DNA from: Dehalococcoidales bacterium
GTDB taxonomy: Bacteria; Chloroflexota; Dehalococcoidia; Dehalococcoidales; UBA2162
Assembly: GCA_020354275.1 (NCBI GenBank)
Contig: CP070645.1
Coordinates: 1,262,435-1,283,662 of the forward strand
Length of the DNA: 21,228 nucleotides
Reading direction: 5' to 3'
The translations under genes were made by a program, and so were the position numbers. Shown piece by piece: positions 7,095-14,813 of the stretch (position 1 is its first letter; each line of letters begins with the position of its first letter). The notes below the pieces were generated by a model. The model saw only the letters and a list, made by a program, of their open reading frames with translations, ran no database searches and had not been told where the DNA came from.

Positions 7095-7110
7095 AAAAAG
7101 CCGCCTGCGG
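7095..7110 (-). terminator. short intrinsic terminator after gyrA
   Basis: Eight bases past the gyrA stop, the minus strand has a small GC-rich inverted repeat CCGC-AG-GCGG (7110-7101), then C and five T (7099-7095). The stem is short, so the call is moderate. Confidence 0.4.
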
Positions 7111-7117
7111 TTCGTGG

Positions 7118-9556
7118 TTAATCCCAGCTGGTAACAGTCGCCACCTCATCGTTTTCATCAAGCCTCATCAACCTTACGCCCTGAGTGCTCCTGCCTTGAA
7201 TGGTAATGCCCTTCTTGGGGTCCTTCTCCTGCACCGGGGTGACGAGGACAATACCCTCAGCCGAGCTAATAGTAACATGTTGAGAAAGCGCAACAAGCTT
7301 AACTGCGGCTACGTCGCCCGTCTTATCAGTTATCTTGTAGGTCCTGACCCCGCTGCCAGCCCGGTGCTGCCTCGGGTAACTGCTAACCGGGGTTATCTTG
7401 CCGAAGCCCTGGGAGGTGACTGTCAGCAGGTAATCATCGGTATGGACAACTTCCATGCCGACCACCTCGTCACCATCGCCCAGGCGAATACCACGTACAC
7501 CTCCGCTGGTCCTCATGCTGGCCCGGATACTGGAAGCGGCAAACCGGATTGACTGGCCTTTTCTGGTGGCTATTATCATGTCGTCGCGGTCAGTAGCCAG
7601 ACGCGCTGCCACAAGATCATCGCCTTCAGGCACATCCATGGCAATAAGTCCGCTACTACGCACCGAGGCAAAATTATCCATGGAAGTCCTTTTGACCTCG
7701 CCCCGGAGGGTAGCCATCATCAGATAGGTGTCCGGTTTAAATTTGGGTACCACCACTATATCGGTAACCTTTTCTCTCTCAGTAATCGGGATAAGGTTTA
7801 TCACTGCCAGGCCTTTAGCCGTCCGCGAACTGCCGGCCGGGATTTCATGACACTTAATGGAAAAAACACGGCCCCGGTTGGTAAAGAACAGTAGGTTATC
7901 ATGGGTATCAGCTGTCACCAGGAGTCTTACGGCATCATTATCCCTGGTTACCATGCCGATAATCCCCTTGCCACCCCGATGCTGCGGCGAGTAGACATTG
8001 GCGGCCATCCTCTTGATAGCTCCCCGGTTACTCAGCGTTACCAGCACATTCTGGTGAGGGATAAGGTCTTCCTCATGAAAGTCCACTTCGCCTGCCCTGC
8101 TTATCTCAGTTCGCCGGGGATCACCAAACTTTTCTCTCAGCTCTGCAGTTTCACTCTTAACCAGCTGGAGCACCCTTCTGGGATTGGACAGAAGCTCTTC
8201 CAGATAGGCAATGTTTTTCAACACCTCGGCATATTCGTCAAGAATCCTCTGGCGTTCCAGATTGGCCAGTCTGCGTAGTTGCATATCAAGGATTGCCTGT
8301 GCCTGGGCCTGGGAAAAGTCAAATTCGCTGATCAGGTTTTGCCTGGCTTTCTCGGCAGTTTCCGATTTCCGGATGGTGGCGATCACCTTATCTATCTGAT
8401 CCAGTGCCTTTTTGAATCCCTCCAGGATATGGGCCCTTGACCTGGCTCCCCTGAGTTCAAACCGGGAGCGCCTGGTGATGATTTCGCTGCGGAAATCAAT
8501 GAAATACTGAAGCGCTTCCTTAAGGCTGATCACGCGGGGCTGGCCATCAACCAGGGCCAGCATATTAACGAAGAACGCCGATTGCATGGCAGTGTGTTTG
8601 TAAAGGTTATTAAGGACCTGCTGCGGTTGGGCTTCCCTTTTTAGTTCGATAACAATCCGCATACCCTGGCGGTCTGACTCATCGCGTAGTTCATTGATGC
8701 CAGTTATTCTCTTATTATTCACCAGACCGGCGATTTTCTCTATCAGGTTAGCTTTATTCACCTGATAGGGTAGTTCGGTAACTATTATCTGGCGGTGCCC
8801 TGTCTCGGAACTGTCTCCAAAGTGAGCCCGGGCCCGAACGATAATACGGCCATGCCCGGTGGCATAGGCGCTCTTAATTCCCTCAAGCCCTTGGATGACA
8901 CCGGCAGTGGGGAAATCCGGCCCGTGAACAAACTCGGTAAGTTCTTCGATAGTAGCCCCTTTGTTATCAATGAGATAGGAAATGGCATCACACACTTCAC
9001 CCAGGTTGTGAGGGGGGATATTGGTTGCCATGCCCACGGCAATACCAGAACTACCGTTAACCAGTAAATTGGGCAGCCGTGTGGGCAGAACCAATGGTTC
9101 CTTAAGGCTATCGTCAAAGTTGGCCGAGAAGTCAACGGTATCCCGGTCAATGTCCAGCAGCATCTGCTCTGCAATCTGGGCCATGCGGGCTTCCGTATAC
9201 CGCATGGCTGCTGGAGGGTCATTATCCACGCTGCCGAAATTCCCCTGCCCGTCAACAAGAACATACCGCATTGAGAAATCCTGCGCCAGGCGTACCATAG
9301 CATCGTATATGGGGCCTTCACTGTGGGGATGGTATTTGCCCAGCACCTCACCGACAATACGGGCACTCTTCTTATAGGGGGTATTGTTCCTAATCCCCAT
9401 GTCGTCCATAGCATAAAGGATACGACGTTGCACTGGTTTCAGGCCGTCACGCACATTGGGTAAAGCACGAGAAACGATGACGCTCATGGCATAATCAAGG
9501 TACGAGCTGCGCATCTCGTCTTCAATATTCACAGGTCTGGTCTTACCAATAACCAT
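7118..9556 (-). CDS. gyrA: DNA gyrase subunit A
   Basis: This is full-length GyrA (812 residues), the DNA breakage-reunion subunit that, with GyrB, introduces negative supercoils. The N-terminal winged-helix/tower region contains RALPNVRDGLKPVQRRIL (30-47), the catalytic Tyr120 (AAMRYTEAR) and the coiled-coil arm. The C-terminal wrapping domain carries a GyrA box, QHRGGKG (525-531), which marks gyrase rather than topoisomerase IV. The quinolone-pocket helix is unusual: after HPH (76-78) it reads SEGPIYD where E. coli has GDSAVYD, so positions 81-84 of E. coli all differ while Asp87 is kept as Asp85. The ATG follows GGAGGT (9567-9572), which overlaps the stop of the upstream TPR gene, so the two are translationally linked. 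It converges on the radical SAM gene. Confidence 0.98.
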   Translation of the reverse strand: MVIGKTRPVNIEDEMRSSYLDYAMSVIVSRALPNVRDGLKPVQRRILYAMDDMGIRNNTPYKKSARIVGEVLGKYHPHSEGPIYDAMVRLAQDFSMRYVLVDGQGNFGSVDNDPPAAMRYTEARMAQIAEQMLLDIDRDTVDFSANFDDSLKEPLVLPTRLPNLLVNGSSGIAVGMATNIPPHNLGEVCDAISYLIDNKGATIEELTEFVHGPDFPTAGVIQGLEGIKSAYATGHGRIIVRARAHFGDSSETGHRQIIVTELPYQVNKANLIEKIAGLVNNKRITGINELRDESDRQGMRIVIELKREAQPQQVLNNLYKHTAMQSAFFVNMLALVDGQPRVISLKEALQYFIDFRSEIITRRSRFELRGARSRAHILEGFKKALDQIDKVIATIRKSETAEKARQNLISEFDFSQAQAQAILDMQLRRLANLERQRILDEYAEVLKNIAYLEELLSNPRRVLQLVKSETAELREKFGDPRRTEISRAGEVDFHEEDLIPHQNVLVTLSNRGAIKRMAANVYSPQHRGGKGIIGMVTRDNDAVRLLVTADTHDNLLFFTNRGRVFSIKCHEIPAGSSRTAKGLAVINLIPITEREKVTDIVVVPKFKPDTYLMMATLRGEVKRTSMDNFASVRSSGLIAMDVPEGDDLVAARLATDRDDMIIATRKGQSIRFAASSIRASMRTSGGVRGIRLGDGDEVVGMEVVHTDDYLLTVTSQGFGKITPVSSYPRQHRAGSGVRTYKITDKTGDVAAVKLVALSQHVTISSAEGIVLVTPVQEKDPKKGITIQGRSTQGVRLMRLDENDEVATVTSWD

Positions 9557-9572
9557 CCTCTATTTGACCTCC

Positions 9573-10394
9573 CTACATCTCATTCTCTTCGTCTTCTTCA
9601 TCGTCGCCGGAGTCCTCAGAGTACAATTCTGTCTCATCTTCACCCTCACCCACTATGGTATATGCGAGTTCCCCGGTCAGCGCTTCTTCATACTCAAGCT
9701 CACGCCTAATCACTCTGTCATCAACAAGGGGACGGACATTCCTGGAACCCTTGGGAGGAAACGAAAAACGGCCCGCCTGAGAGGGATCCTGGTATACCTC
9801 CCTGATCATAACTGTTACTGCCTCTATCATCGAACTGATGATTGTGGCGGCATATCTATTGCCCCCGTTGGTTAACCTGATAAGACGCTGTCCTTGCCCG
9901 GGTTCGACTGTTCCGATATATTCCCCCTGACTGTTCTCCACAACCAGACCATCCCCGTTTATCTTCAGATTCACCTTATCACCGGCCACTGTTTTAGCCA
10001 GTATATCCGGGGGTGCTAGATGGGACAGGTTAACCACTCCAGCCTTGCCGACTTCTTCAATGAATTGTTGCGGTTCGACGGTATCAAAACTGTCTTCCAG
10101 GTTTACCGCGGCTTCGTTCAGATGTGACAAACGGTCGAGGTTTTTCTGGGCTATGGAATTATAGGGGTCAATCTCGATTGTTTTCTGGTAGGCCTTTCGC
10201 GCCAGGCTATATTCACCAAGCTCCATATGGGCCCGACCCAAACGGTTGTAGGCATCAACATCGTTGGGGAAATTTTCCAGTAGTTCCTTGTTCAAGCCCA
10301 CGGCTTCACGCCACCGGCCCTGCATGGCCAGTGTTATGGCGTCTCTACTGGACTGGCGCCTTAGTTTGGTCCGTTCAGCATCTTGGTATGACAT
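9573..10394 (-). CDS. TPR protein with HIRAN-like middle and acidic tail
   Basis: This 273-residue cytoplasmic protein has three parts. Residues about 15-95 are tetratricopeptide repeats (WREAVGLNKELLENFPND, then AYNRLGRAHMELGEYSLARKA, then IEIDPYNSIAQKNL), a protein-binding scaffold. Residues about 135-200 read as a small beta domain (VNLKINGDGLVVENSQGEYIG, then VEPGQGQRLIRLTNGGNRYAA), which resembles the HIRAN layout by eye, not by search. Residues 250-273 form an acidic tail with 15 Asp/Glu in 24. The ATG at 10394 has AGGGAGT just upstream; an earlier start (10430) is less likely. Its stop overlaps the gyrA ribosome binding site, so both sit in one transcript and are probably produced together. 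A role with gyrase or DNA is inference only. Confidence 0.8.
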   Translation of the reverse strand: MSYQDAERTKLRRQSSRDAITLAMQGRWREAVGLNKELLENFPNDVDAYNRLGRAHMELGEYSLARKAYQKTIEIDPYNSIAQKNLDRLSHLNEAAVNLEDSFDTVEPQQFIEEVGKAGVVNLSHLAPPDILAKTVAGDKVNLKINGDGLVVENSQGEYIGTVEPGQGQRLIRLTNGGNRYAATIISSMIEAVTVMIREVYQDPSQAGRFSFPPKGSRNVRPLVDDRVIRRELEYEEALTGELAYTIVGEGEDETELYSEDSGDDEEDEENEM

Positions 10395-10447
10395 CAACAA
10401 CTCCCTTGAGAATACCCCTCCCCCAACCACCGTTTATTCAATTTGAC

Positions 10448-10475
10448 ATTATATTGAATAGAACTAGATTGAAAA
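10448..10475 (-). promoter_or_regulatory. candidate promoter of TPR-gyrA operon
   Basis: On the minus strand TTTTCA (10475-10470), 16 bases, and a perfect TATAAT (10453-10448) lie in an AT-rich spacer. The expected start near 10441 gives a leader of about 47 bases. The -35 box is weak. Confidence 0.45.
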
Positions 10476-10527
10476 TAGCAAATTGGTATAATAGCAATAG
10501 TACGATGGTATAGTATTTTACCCCAAA

Positions 10528-11748
10528 CTACTGCTTGACATCCAGTTTAAATGCGCGATGTAGTACCCGCACAGCATCCTCAACCCTGGACTCATCAATA
10601 ATGCAGGTTATCCGTATCTCCGAGGTAGAGATAAGCTGGATATTTATACCCCTTTTACTAAGCGCGCTGAACATCCTGGCAGCATAGCCAGGAGTATTCT
10701 GCATACCGGTGCCGACAATGCTGACCTGGCCCACATCAGCATCACTGACGCATTCCCGGGCGCCAATAGACCTGGCTATGGGTTCCACCACCTCCATTGC
10801 TTCATGCAGCTGGCTCTTGGCCACGGTAAAGGTCAGGTCAGTTATATTATTAACACTGGCATTCTGAACAATAGTATCGACACTGATATTAGCCTCGGCC
10901 AATGGCTCAAATAGCGCCGCAGCAATACCCGGCCGGTCAGGGATACCCACTACTGTTATCTTGGCTACATCCAAGTTATGTGCGATGCTTCGTACCTTAT
11001 TTCGAACTTCCATTGAAACTCCTCCATGGATTAACGTCCCGGGGCGACCGGTGAAGCTGGAGGCCACCAGAATAGGAATGTTATAAAGCTCCCCGAGTTC
11101 AACTGCCCGCGGGTGCATCACCTTAGCCCCGTAGCTGGCCAGCTCCAGCATCTCCTCGTAACCAATCTCGGACAGCCGTTCCGCATCGGGAATAAGACGC
11201 GGGTCTGCGGTATAAACGCCCTCCACATCGGTATATATCTGGCATACCTCTGCACCCAGGCTGGCTGCCAGAGCCACCGCACTGGTGTCAGAAGCACCCC
11301 TGCCTAGAGTGGTAACATCCATCTCCTTGGTTGCCCCCTGAAAGCCGGCGACGATAACGATATTCCCTTTTTCCAGCTCCTGTATCACCCGTCTTGCTTC
11401 AATCTTCAGAATCCGGGCCCGCCGGTGGACAGCATCGGTCCTTATCCCGGCCTGGGCGCCACTGAGGCTTATTGCACTATAACCCATAGCCTCCAGCGCC
11501 ATGGCCAACAGTGTGCTGGAAACAACCTCGCCGGTAGACACCAGGGCATCAAGCTCCCTCTCACTGGGACGCTCAGTTACCTGGTTAGCCAGTTTGATAA
11601 GTTCATCGGTGGTATTCCCCATCGCCGAGACAACCACCACCACCTGATTGCCGTTATCCTTGGTCTCAATTATCCGCCGGGCTACATTTATTATCCGCTC
11701 AGCATCAGCTACCGATGAACCGCCATACTTCTGAACAATCAGAGTCAT
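10528..11748 (-). CDS. lysC: aspartate kinase
   Basis: This 406-residue cytoplasmic enzyme phosphorylates aspartate, the first step to lysine, methionine, threonine and diaminopimelate. The kinase domain opens with VQKYGGSSV (5-13), followed by VVVVSAMGNTTDEL (37-50), TLGRGASDTSAVALA and the aspartate/ATP region EVCQIYTDVEGVYTADPR. The C-terminal third carries two ACT modules (from about 262, IPDRPGIAAALFEPLAEANI, and from about 340, NTPGYAARMFSALSKRGINI), the usual sites of feedback by end-product amino acids. The length matches monofunctional aspartokinases. It starts 5 bases after the stop of the phosphoglycerate-mutase-like gene, with GAGG upstream, so the two form an operon. A 133-base AT-rich spacer separates it from the TPR gene. 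lysC is used in the generic sense; the effector cannot be predicted. Confidence 0.95.
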   Translation of the reverse strand: MTLIVQKYGGSSVADAERIINVARRIIETKDNGNQVVVVVSAMGNTTDELIKLANQVTERPSERELDALVSTGEVVSSTLLAMALEAMGYSAISLSGAQAGIRTDAVHRRARILKIEARRVIQELEKGNIVIVAGFQGATKEMDVTTLGRGASDTSAVALAASLGAEVCQIYTDVEGVYTADPRLIPDAERLSEIGYEEMLELASYGAKVMHPRAVELGELYNIPILVASSFTGRPGTLIHGGVSMEVRNKVRSIAHNLDVAKITVVGIPDRPGIAAALFEPLAEANISVDTIVQNASVNNITDLTFTVAKSQLHEAMEVVEPIARSIGARECVSDADVGQVSIVGTGMQNTPGYAARMFSALSKRGINIQLISTSEIRITCIIDESRVEDAVRVLHRAFKLDVKQ

Positions 11749-11753
11749 TAGCT

Positions 11754-12947
11754 TTAACCTCTTTCTATTAACCTGCTCATAATATTATATCCGGGGTCAA
11801 CAAACAAGCCAGTTCTGGCGGCCTCGGTCTCGCTAAATTTCGCCGCCCCGTTAGGATTCAATCCCTCTCCCCAGAGTACAAAGGGCACCGGGTCAGCATT
11901 GTGGGTACGGCTTTCGATTGGTGTCGGGTGGTCAGGCAGTACCAGTACCCGGAACCCTGACGACGACCGGAAACGTATCGGGCCAATAACATCTGCGTCT
12001 ATCCTCTGGATGGCCTCTATTTTATCCCCCGCCGAGCCGGCGTGAGCCGCTTCATCCGGCGCCTCGATATGGATCACGGCCAGGTCGTGCTGGTCCAATG
12101 CCCCCAAGGTACCTTTCACCTGGGCTGTATAGTCGTTGTCGAGCCCGTCAGTGACGCCGGGTATATCCAGAACATCCATCTCCACCATCTGCGCCAGCCC
12201 GGTAAGAAGATCAACACCGGATGTCATAGCTGACTTAAGACGGTAGACCTGCTTGAAGGACGGCATATCAGGCACCCGGCCGCTACCCCAGAAAAGCCAT
12301 ATCATAGTGGCCGGGATATCATCACGCTCCTGTCGCGCTTTATTCACCGGGTGCTCACCAAGCACGGTCTGGGAACGTTCCATCAGGTCCCGCAACAGGT
12401 CGCTCCCCGGACCGCTGGGTAGAAAGCCTATAACCGGCTGGTCGGGGATATCATGCGGTGGGGTGCATATTGCCGAAAGGGTATCCTCTCTGCCCTTCAG
12501 CTTGAGGATATGGCGGTAGCTGATACCGGGATAAAACCAGGCATTATCTCTACCCATGTTTTCATTCAAAGCATCAATTAGCTTCTGTGCTTCATCGGTG
12601 CTGATATGCCCCGCGCTGTAGTCCCACATCCGGCCGTCACGGACGGCAACCAGATTACAGCGGTAAACAACCTCGCCTTCGCCAACCGGGATGCCCATGC
12701 TCCTGGCCTCGATACCTGCCCGCCCCCTGTAGTAGACAGCCGGGTCATAGCCCAGCACCGACATACAGGCACAGGCACTGGAGGGTTCCATCCCCTCCGG
12801 TACGGTACGCACCAGCCCGACAACACCCTCCCGGGCCATGGCATCCAGGTTGGGGGTATCGGCCAGCTCCAGTGAAGTTCTATCGCCATGCTCAGCCAGC
12901 GGCCAGCCGGCGGCCCCGTCAATAATCACAACGCAAAATTTCATCAT
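11754..12947 (-). CDS. archaeal-type iPGM-like protein, possible homoserine kinase
   Basis: This 397-residue metalloenzyme belongs to the alkaline-phosphatase superfamily and to the archaeal-type, cofactor-independent phosphoglycerate mutase branch (apgM-like). The sequence shows the metal aspartate in VVIIDGAAGW (Asp10), DTPNLDAMA (30-38), the phospho-acceptor region EPSSACACMSVLGYDP (54-69), RGRAGIEARSMGI, and the closing metal site LPDHPTPIESRTHNADPVPF. One subfamily of this branch (TIGR02535) was proposed to be homoserine kinase in organisms lacking ThrB. The gene immediately precedes and is co-transcribed with aspartokinase, which favours a threonine-pathway role over glycolysis. The ATGATG start has no strong ribosome binding site. 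The fold assignment is firm; which of the two reactions it performs is open. Confidence 0.85.
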   Translation of the reverse strand: MMKFCVVIIDGAAGWPLAEHGDRTSLELADTPNLDAMAREGVVGLVRTVPEGMEPSSACACMSVLGYDPAVYYRGRAGIEARSMGIPVGEGEVVYRCNLVAVRDGRMWDYSAGHISTDEAQKLIDALNENMGRDNAWFYPGISYRHILKLKGREDTLSAICTPPHDIPDQPVIGFLPSGPGSDLLRDLMERSQTVLGEHPVNKARQERDDIPATMIWLFWGSGRVPDMPSFKQVYRLKSAMTSGVDLLTGLAQMVEMDVLDIPGVTDGLDNDYTAQVKGTLGALDQHDLAVIHIEAPDEAAHAGSAGDKIEAIQRIDADVIGPIRFRSSSGFRVLVLPDHPTPIESRTHNADPVPFVLWGEGLNPNGAAKFSETEAARTGLFVDPGYNIMSRLIERG

Positions 12948-12984
12948 ACGCCTATTTTCTCATGAAAAAGATAAATTGGCTAAC

Positions 12985-13013
12985 TTGCTGGAAAAGCCAA
13001 ATCCAAATATAAT
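12985..13013 (+). promoter_or_regulatory. sigma-70-type promoter of tRNA-Pro
   Basis: TTGCTG at 12985-12990, 17 bases, and a perfect TATAAT at 13008-13013; the mature tRNA begins 8 bases further on. The -35 box lies between the arms of a 6-bp inverted repeat TTGGCT (12976-12981)/AGCCAA (12995-13000). Confidence 0.75.
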
Positions 13014-13021
13014 GTCACTGG

Positions 13022-13100
<79 letters not shown>

Positions 13101-13178
13101 CTGAGGTAACTCTTCGGACTCACCCACCAACTAATATTAGCACACTGATACTCTATATTCATCCCTTCATAGAGGTGC

Positions 13179-13205
13179 CCCTATCCCTTAGTCAAGGGGA
13201 TAGGG
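13179..13205. repeat. inverted repeat (hairpin) in tRNA-Pro/methyltransferase spacer
   Basis: CCCTATCCC (13179-13187) and GGGATAGGG (13197-13205) form a perfect 9-bp stem that can extend by two T-A pairs with one bulged G. It is one of two hairpins in tandem here. Confidence 0.6.
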
Positions 13206-13234
13206 AAATATAAAAGAGGGGCTTCACCCCTCTT
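13206..13234 (-). terminator. intrinsic-type terminator of fmt-mazG-methyltransferase operon
   Basis: On the minus strand AAGAGGGG (13234-13227), loop TGAAG, and CCCCTCTT (13221-13214) form a perfect 8-bp stem. The next bases are TTATATTT, so the T-rich tract begins in the stem. It lies about 96 bases past the methyltransferase stop and reads in the right direction to end that operon. Confidence 0.6.
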
Positions 13235-13297
13235 AGACTCCCATTGCTGTATTAAACCTCTTTACACCGTATCACGCCTTCAAAGGCCTATTCGATC

Positions 13298-13309
13298 GGG
13301 ATATATCCC
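13298..13309. repeat. 12-bp perfect palindrome
   Basis: GGGATATATCCC is its own reverse complement and lies 20 bases past the stop of the methyltransferase gene. A second near-palindrome, GCCTT-CA-AAGGC, lies shortly before it in the plus-strand numbering. Confidence 0.4.
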
Positions 13310-13329
13310 ATATATATTTTACTTGTTAC

Positions 13330-14007
13330 TTATTTTGTCAGTCCAATACCTTTTGTAGCACATACAATTATTCTTCTTGAATCATCCCGGAGTTCCGCAT
13401 ATCCGTCATAAGCACCAAAGAACCTGATTTGCCCAAAACCTGCTCTATTCAATGCCTTCAGAATCTCATCTTTGTTTTTACCAAAGCCAATTGTATGAAT
13501 AATTCTATTACCAGCTGACCAAGAAATCATGTATTTCGAACCCCTAACCATACCATGGGGCGTATCAAGCAGTATCAGCCCTTCTTGACTTAAAACTCTA
13601 AATAGTTCTGTTGATAGACTATTCACCTCGTCATTATTCCTACAGTACCCAAAACCACCATGCATGCTATAAATGCTGTCAAAACAATTGTTATTAAACG
13701 GTAAATTAAGTACCGATGCTTGGACTACATTAAAACCGTTGTTTCCTGCTATTTCTATCATTTTTCTAGATATATCTACCCCAACGAGTTCCCCTCTCAC
13801 ACTGGAAAGTAGCTTCATGGTACGACCTGTCCCGCACCCTAGGTCCAGTATCGTCCTTTTGTCCTTTATGAATGACTTAATAAATTCTTCTTCCTCTTCT
13901 AGAGATAGTGTGTTATACCGAGTACTCTCAACGAATCTATCATAGTAAGGAGCCATATTATCATAGAATTCTTCTGGGTCCAACAATTCTTTTGGTTCAA
14001 TCTCCAT
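13330..14007 (-). CDS. class I SAM-dependent methyltransferase, AT-rich islet gene
   Basis: This 225-residue cytoplasmic methyltransferase opens with a segment DNMAPYYDRFVEST (16-29) common in Methyltransf_11/25 proteins. SAM motif I LDLGCGTG lies at 54-61, the acidic motif II LVGVDIS at 74-80, then ASVLNLPFNNNCFDSIYS as motif III/IV, and LFRVLSQEGLILLDTP as the post-core strand. The ATG at 14007 follows the mazG stop by 3 bases and uses GGAGG within the end of mazG, so it is the last gene of that operon. The gene is clearly AT-richer than its neighbours (one sampled row has 18 G+C of 60, against 33 of 60 in mazG), which suggests acquisition. The substrate is unknown. Confidence 0.85.
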   Translation of the reverse strand: MEIEPKELLDPEEFYDNMAPYYDRFVESTRYNTLSLEEEEEFIKSFIKDKRTILDLGCGTGRTMKLLSSVRGELVGVDISRKMIEIAGNNGFNVVQASVLNLPFNNNCFDSIYSMHGGFGYCRNNDEVNSLSTELFRVLSQEGLILLDTPHGMVRGSKYMISWSAGNRIIHTIGFGKNKDEILKALNRAGFGQIRFFGAYDGYAELRDDSRRIIVCATKGIGLTK

Positions 14008-14010
14008 AGG

Positions 14011-14793
14011 CTATGCCTCCGCCTTCTTCTTCGCCTCTTCCCACAAATCGTTTTGCTGGTCAAAGGACAGGTCTGCAAAGACTAAGCCTCGTTTAAGGCA
14101 GAGATCTTCCATAAAGGTGAAGCGGTTGTAAAACCTGCTGTTGGCTTCACGCAACGCTGATTCCGAGTCAATCCCCAGCCAGCGGGCAATATTGACCAGA
14201 CTAAACAGCAGGTCGCCGAATTCGTGTTCTTTCTCCTCATGGCTGGCAGAACCTTTGAATTCCGTAACTTCTTCCGCCAGCTTATCGATAACACCATCAA
14301 CATCCTCCCAGTCAAAGCCAACCTGGGCGACACGGCGCTGGATTGCCTGGCTGTAACCCAGGGCCGGCATCTGCCGGGGTACGCTGGCCAGTATCGAGGT
14401 ACCGGTTTCTCTCTCCTCCTGCTTCAGGGCTTCCCAGTTATGAGCCACCTCTACCGCACCGCTGACCTTCTCTGAGCCAAAGACATGCGGATGGCGGTAA
14501 ATAAGCTTATTATTGATACCGGTCAGCACGTCTCCGATGTTAAAGTCCCCATCCTCGGTTGCAATCTGGGCGTGGAGAACCAGCTGTAGCAACAGGTCGC
14601 CCAGTTCACCACAGAGACTGACTGAATCGCCTTCGTCCAGAGCACTCAGCGCCTCGTAGCATTCCTCAAGCAGGTATTCGCGCAGCGAGGAATGTGTTTG
14701 TTCTCTATCCCAGGGGCAACCTTCTGGTGACCGTAAGCGGGCAATAATATCCACCAGGGTGTCAAACTGACTAAGGTCTCCCGTTATTGACAT
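14011..14793 (-). CDS. mazG: nucleoside triphosphate pyrophosphohydrolase MazG
   Basis: This 260-residue cytoplasmic house-cleaning enzyme hydrolyses nucleoside triphosphates to monophosphates and pyrophosphate. It has the two-domain layout of full-length MazG. The first domain carries LRSPEGCPWDREQTHSSLR and the metal-binding EECYE and ELGDLL motifs; the second carries EEVTEF and EFGDLLFSLVN. The ATG at 14793 follows AAGGAGG at a good distance. It lies 20 bases after the fmt stop, in an operon with fmt upstream and a methyltransferase 3 bases downstream. It is not the short toxin-linked MazG variant. The family call is firm; no MazEF partner is seen. Confidence 0.95.
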   Translation of the reverse strand: MSITGDLSQFDTLVDIIARLRSPEGCPWDREQTHSSLREYLLEECYEALSALDEGDSVSLCGELGDLLLQLVLHAQIATEDGDFNIGDVLTGINNKLIYRHPHVFGSEKVSGAVEVAHNWEALKQEERETGTSILASVPRQMPALGYSQAIQRRVAQVGFDWEDVDGVIDKLAEEVTEFKGSASHEEKEHEFGDLLFSLVNIARWLGIDSESALREANSRFYNRFTFMEDLCLKRGLVFADLSFDQQNDLWEEAKKKAEA

Positions 14794-14813
14794 ACCGGCC
14801 TCCTTATCACTGG

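Noticed and set aside
8785..9414. 209-residue minus-strand frame inside gyrA
   Set aside because: It is a shifted frame of gyrA, tryptophan-rich and without motifs; the gyrA frame is intact throughout.
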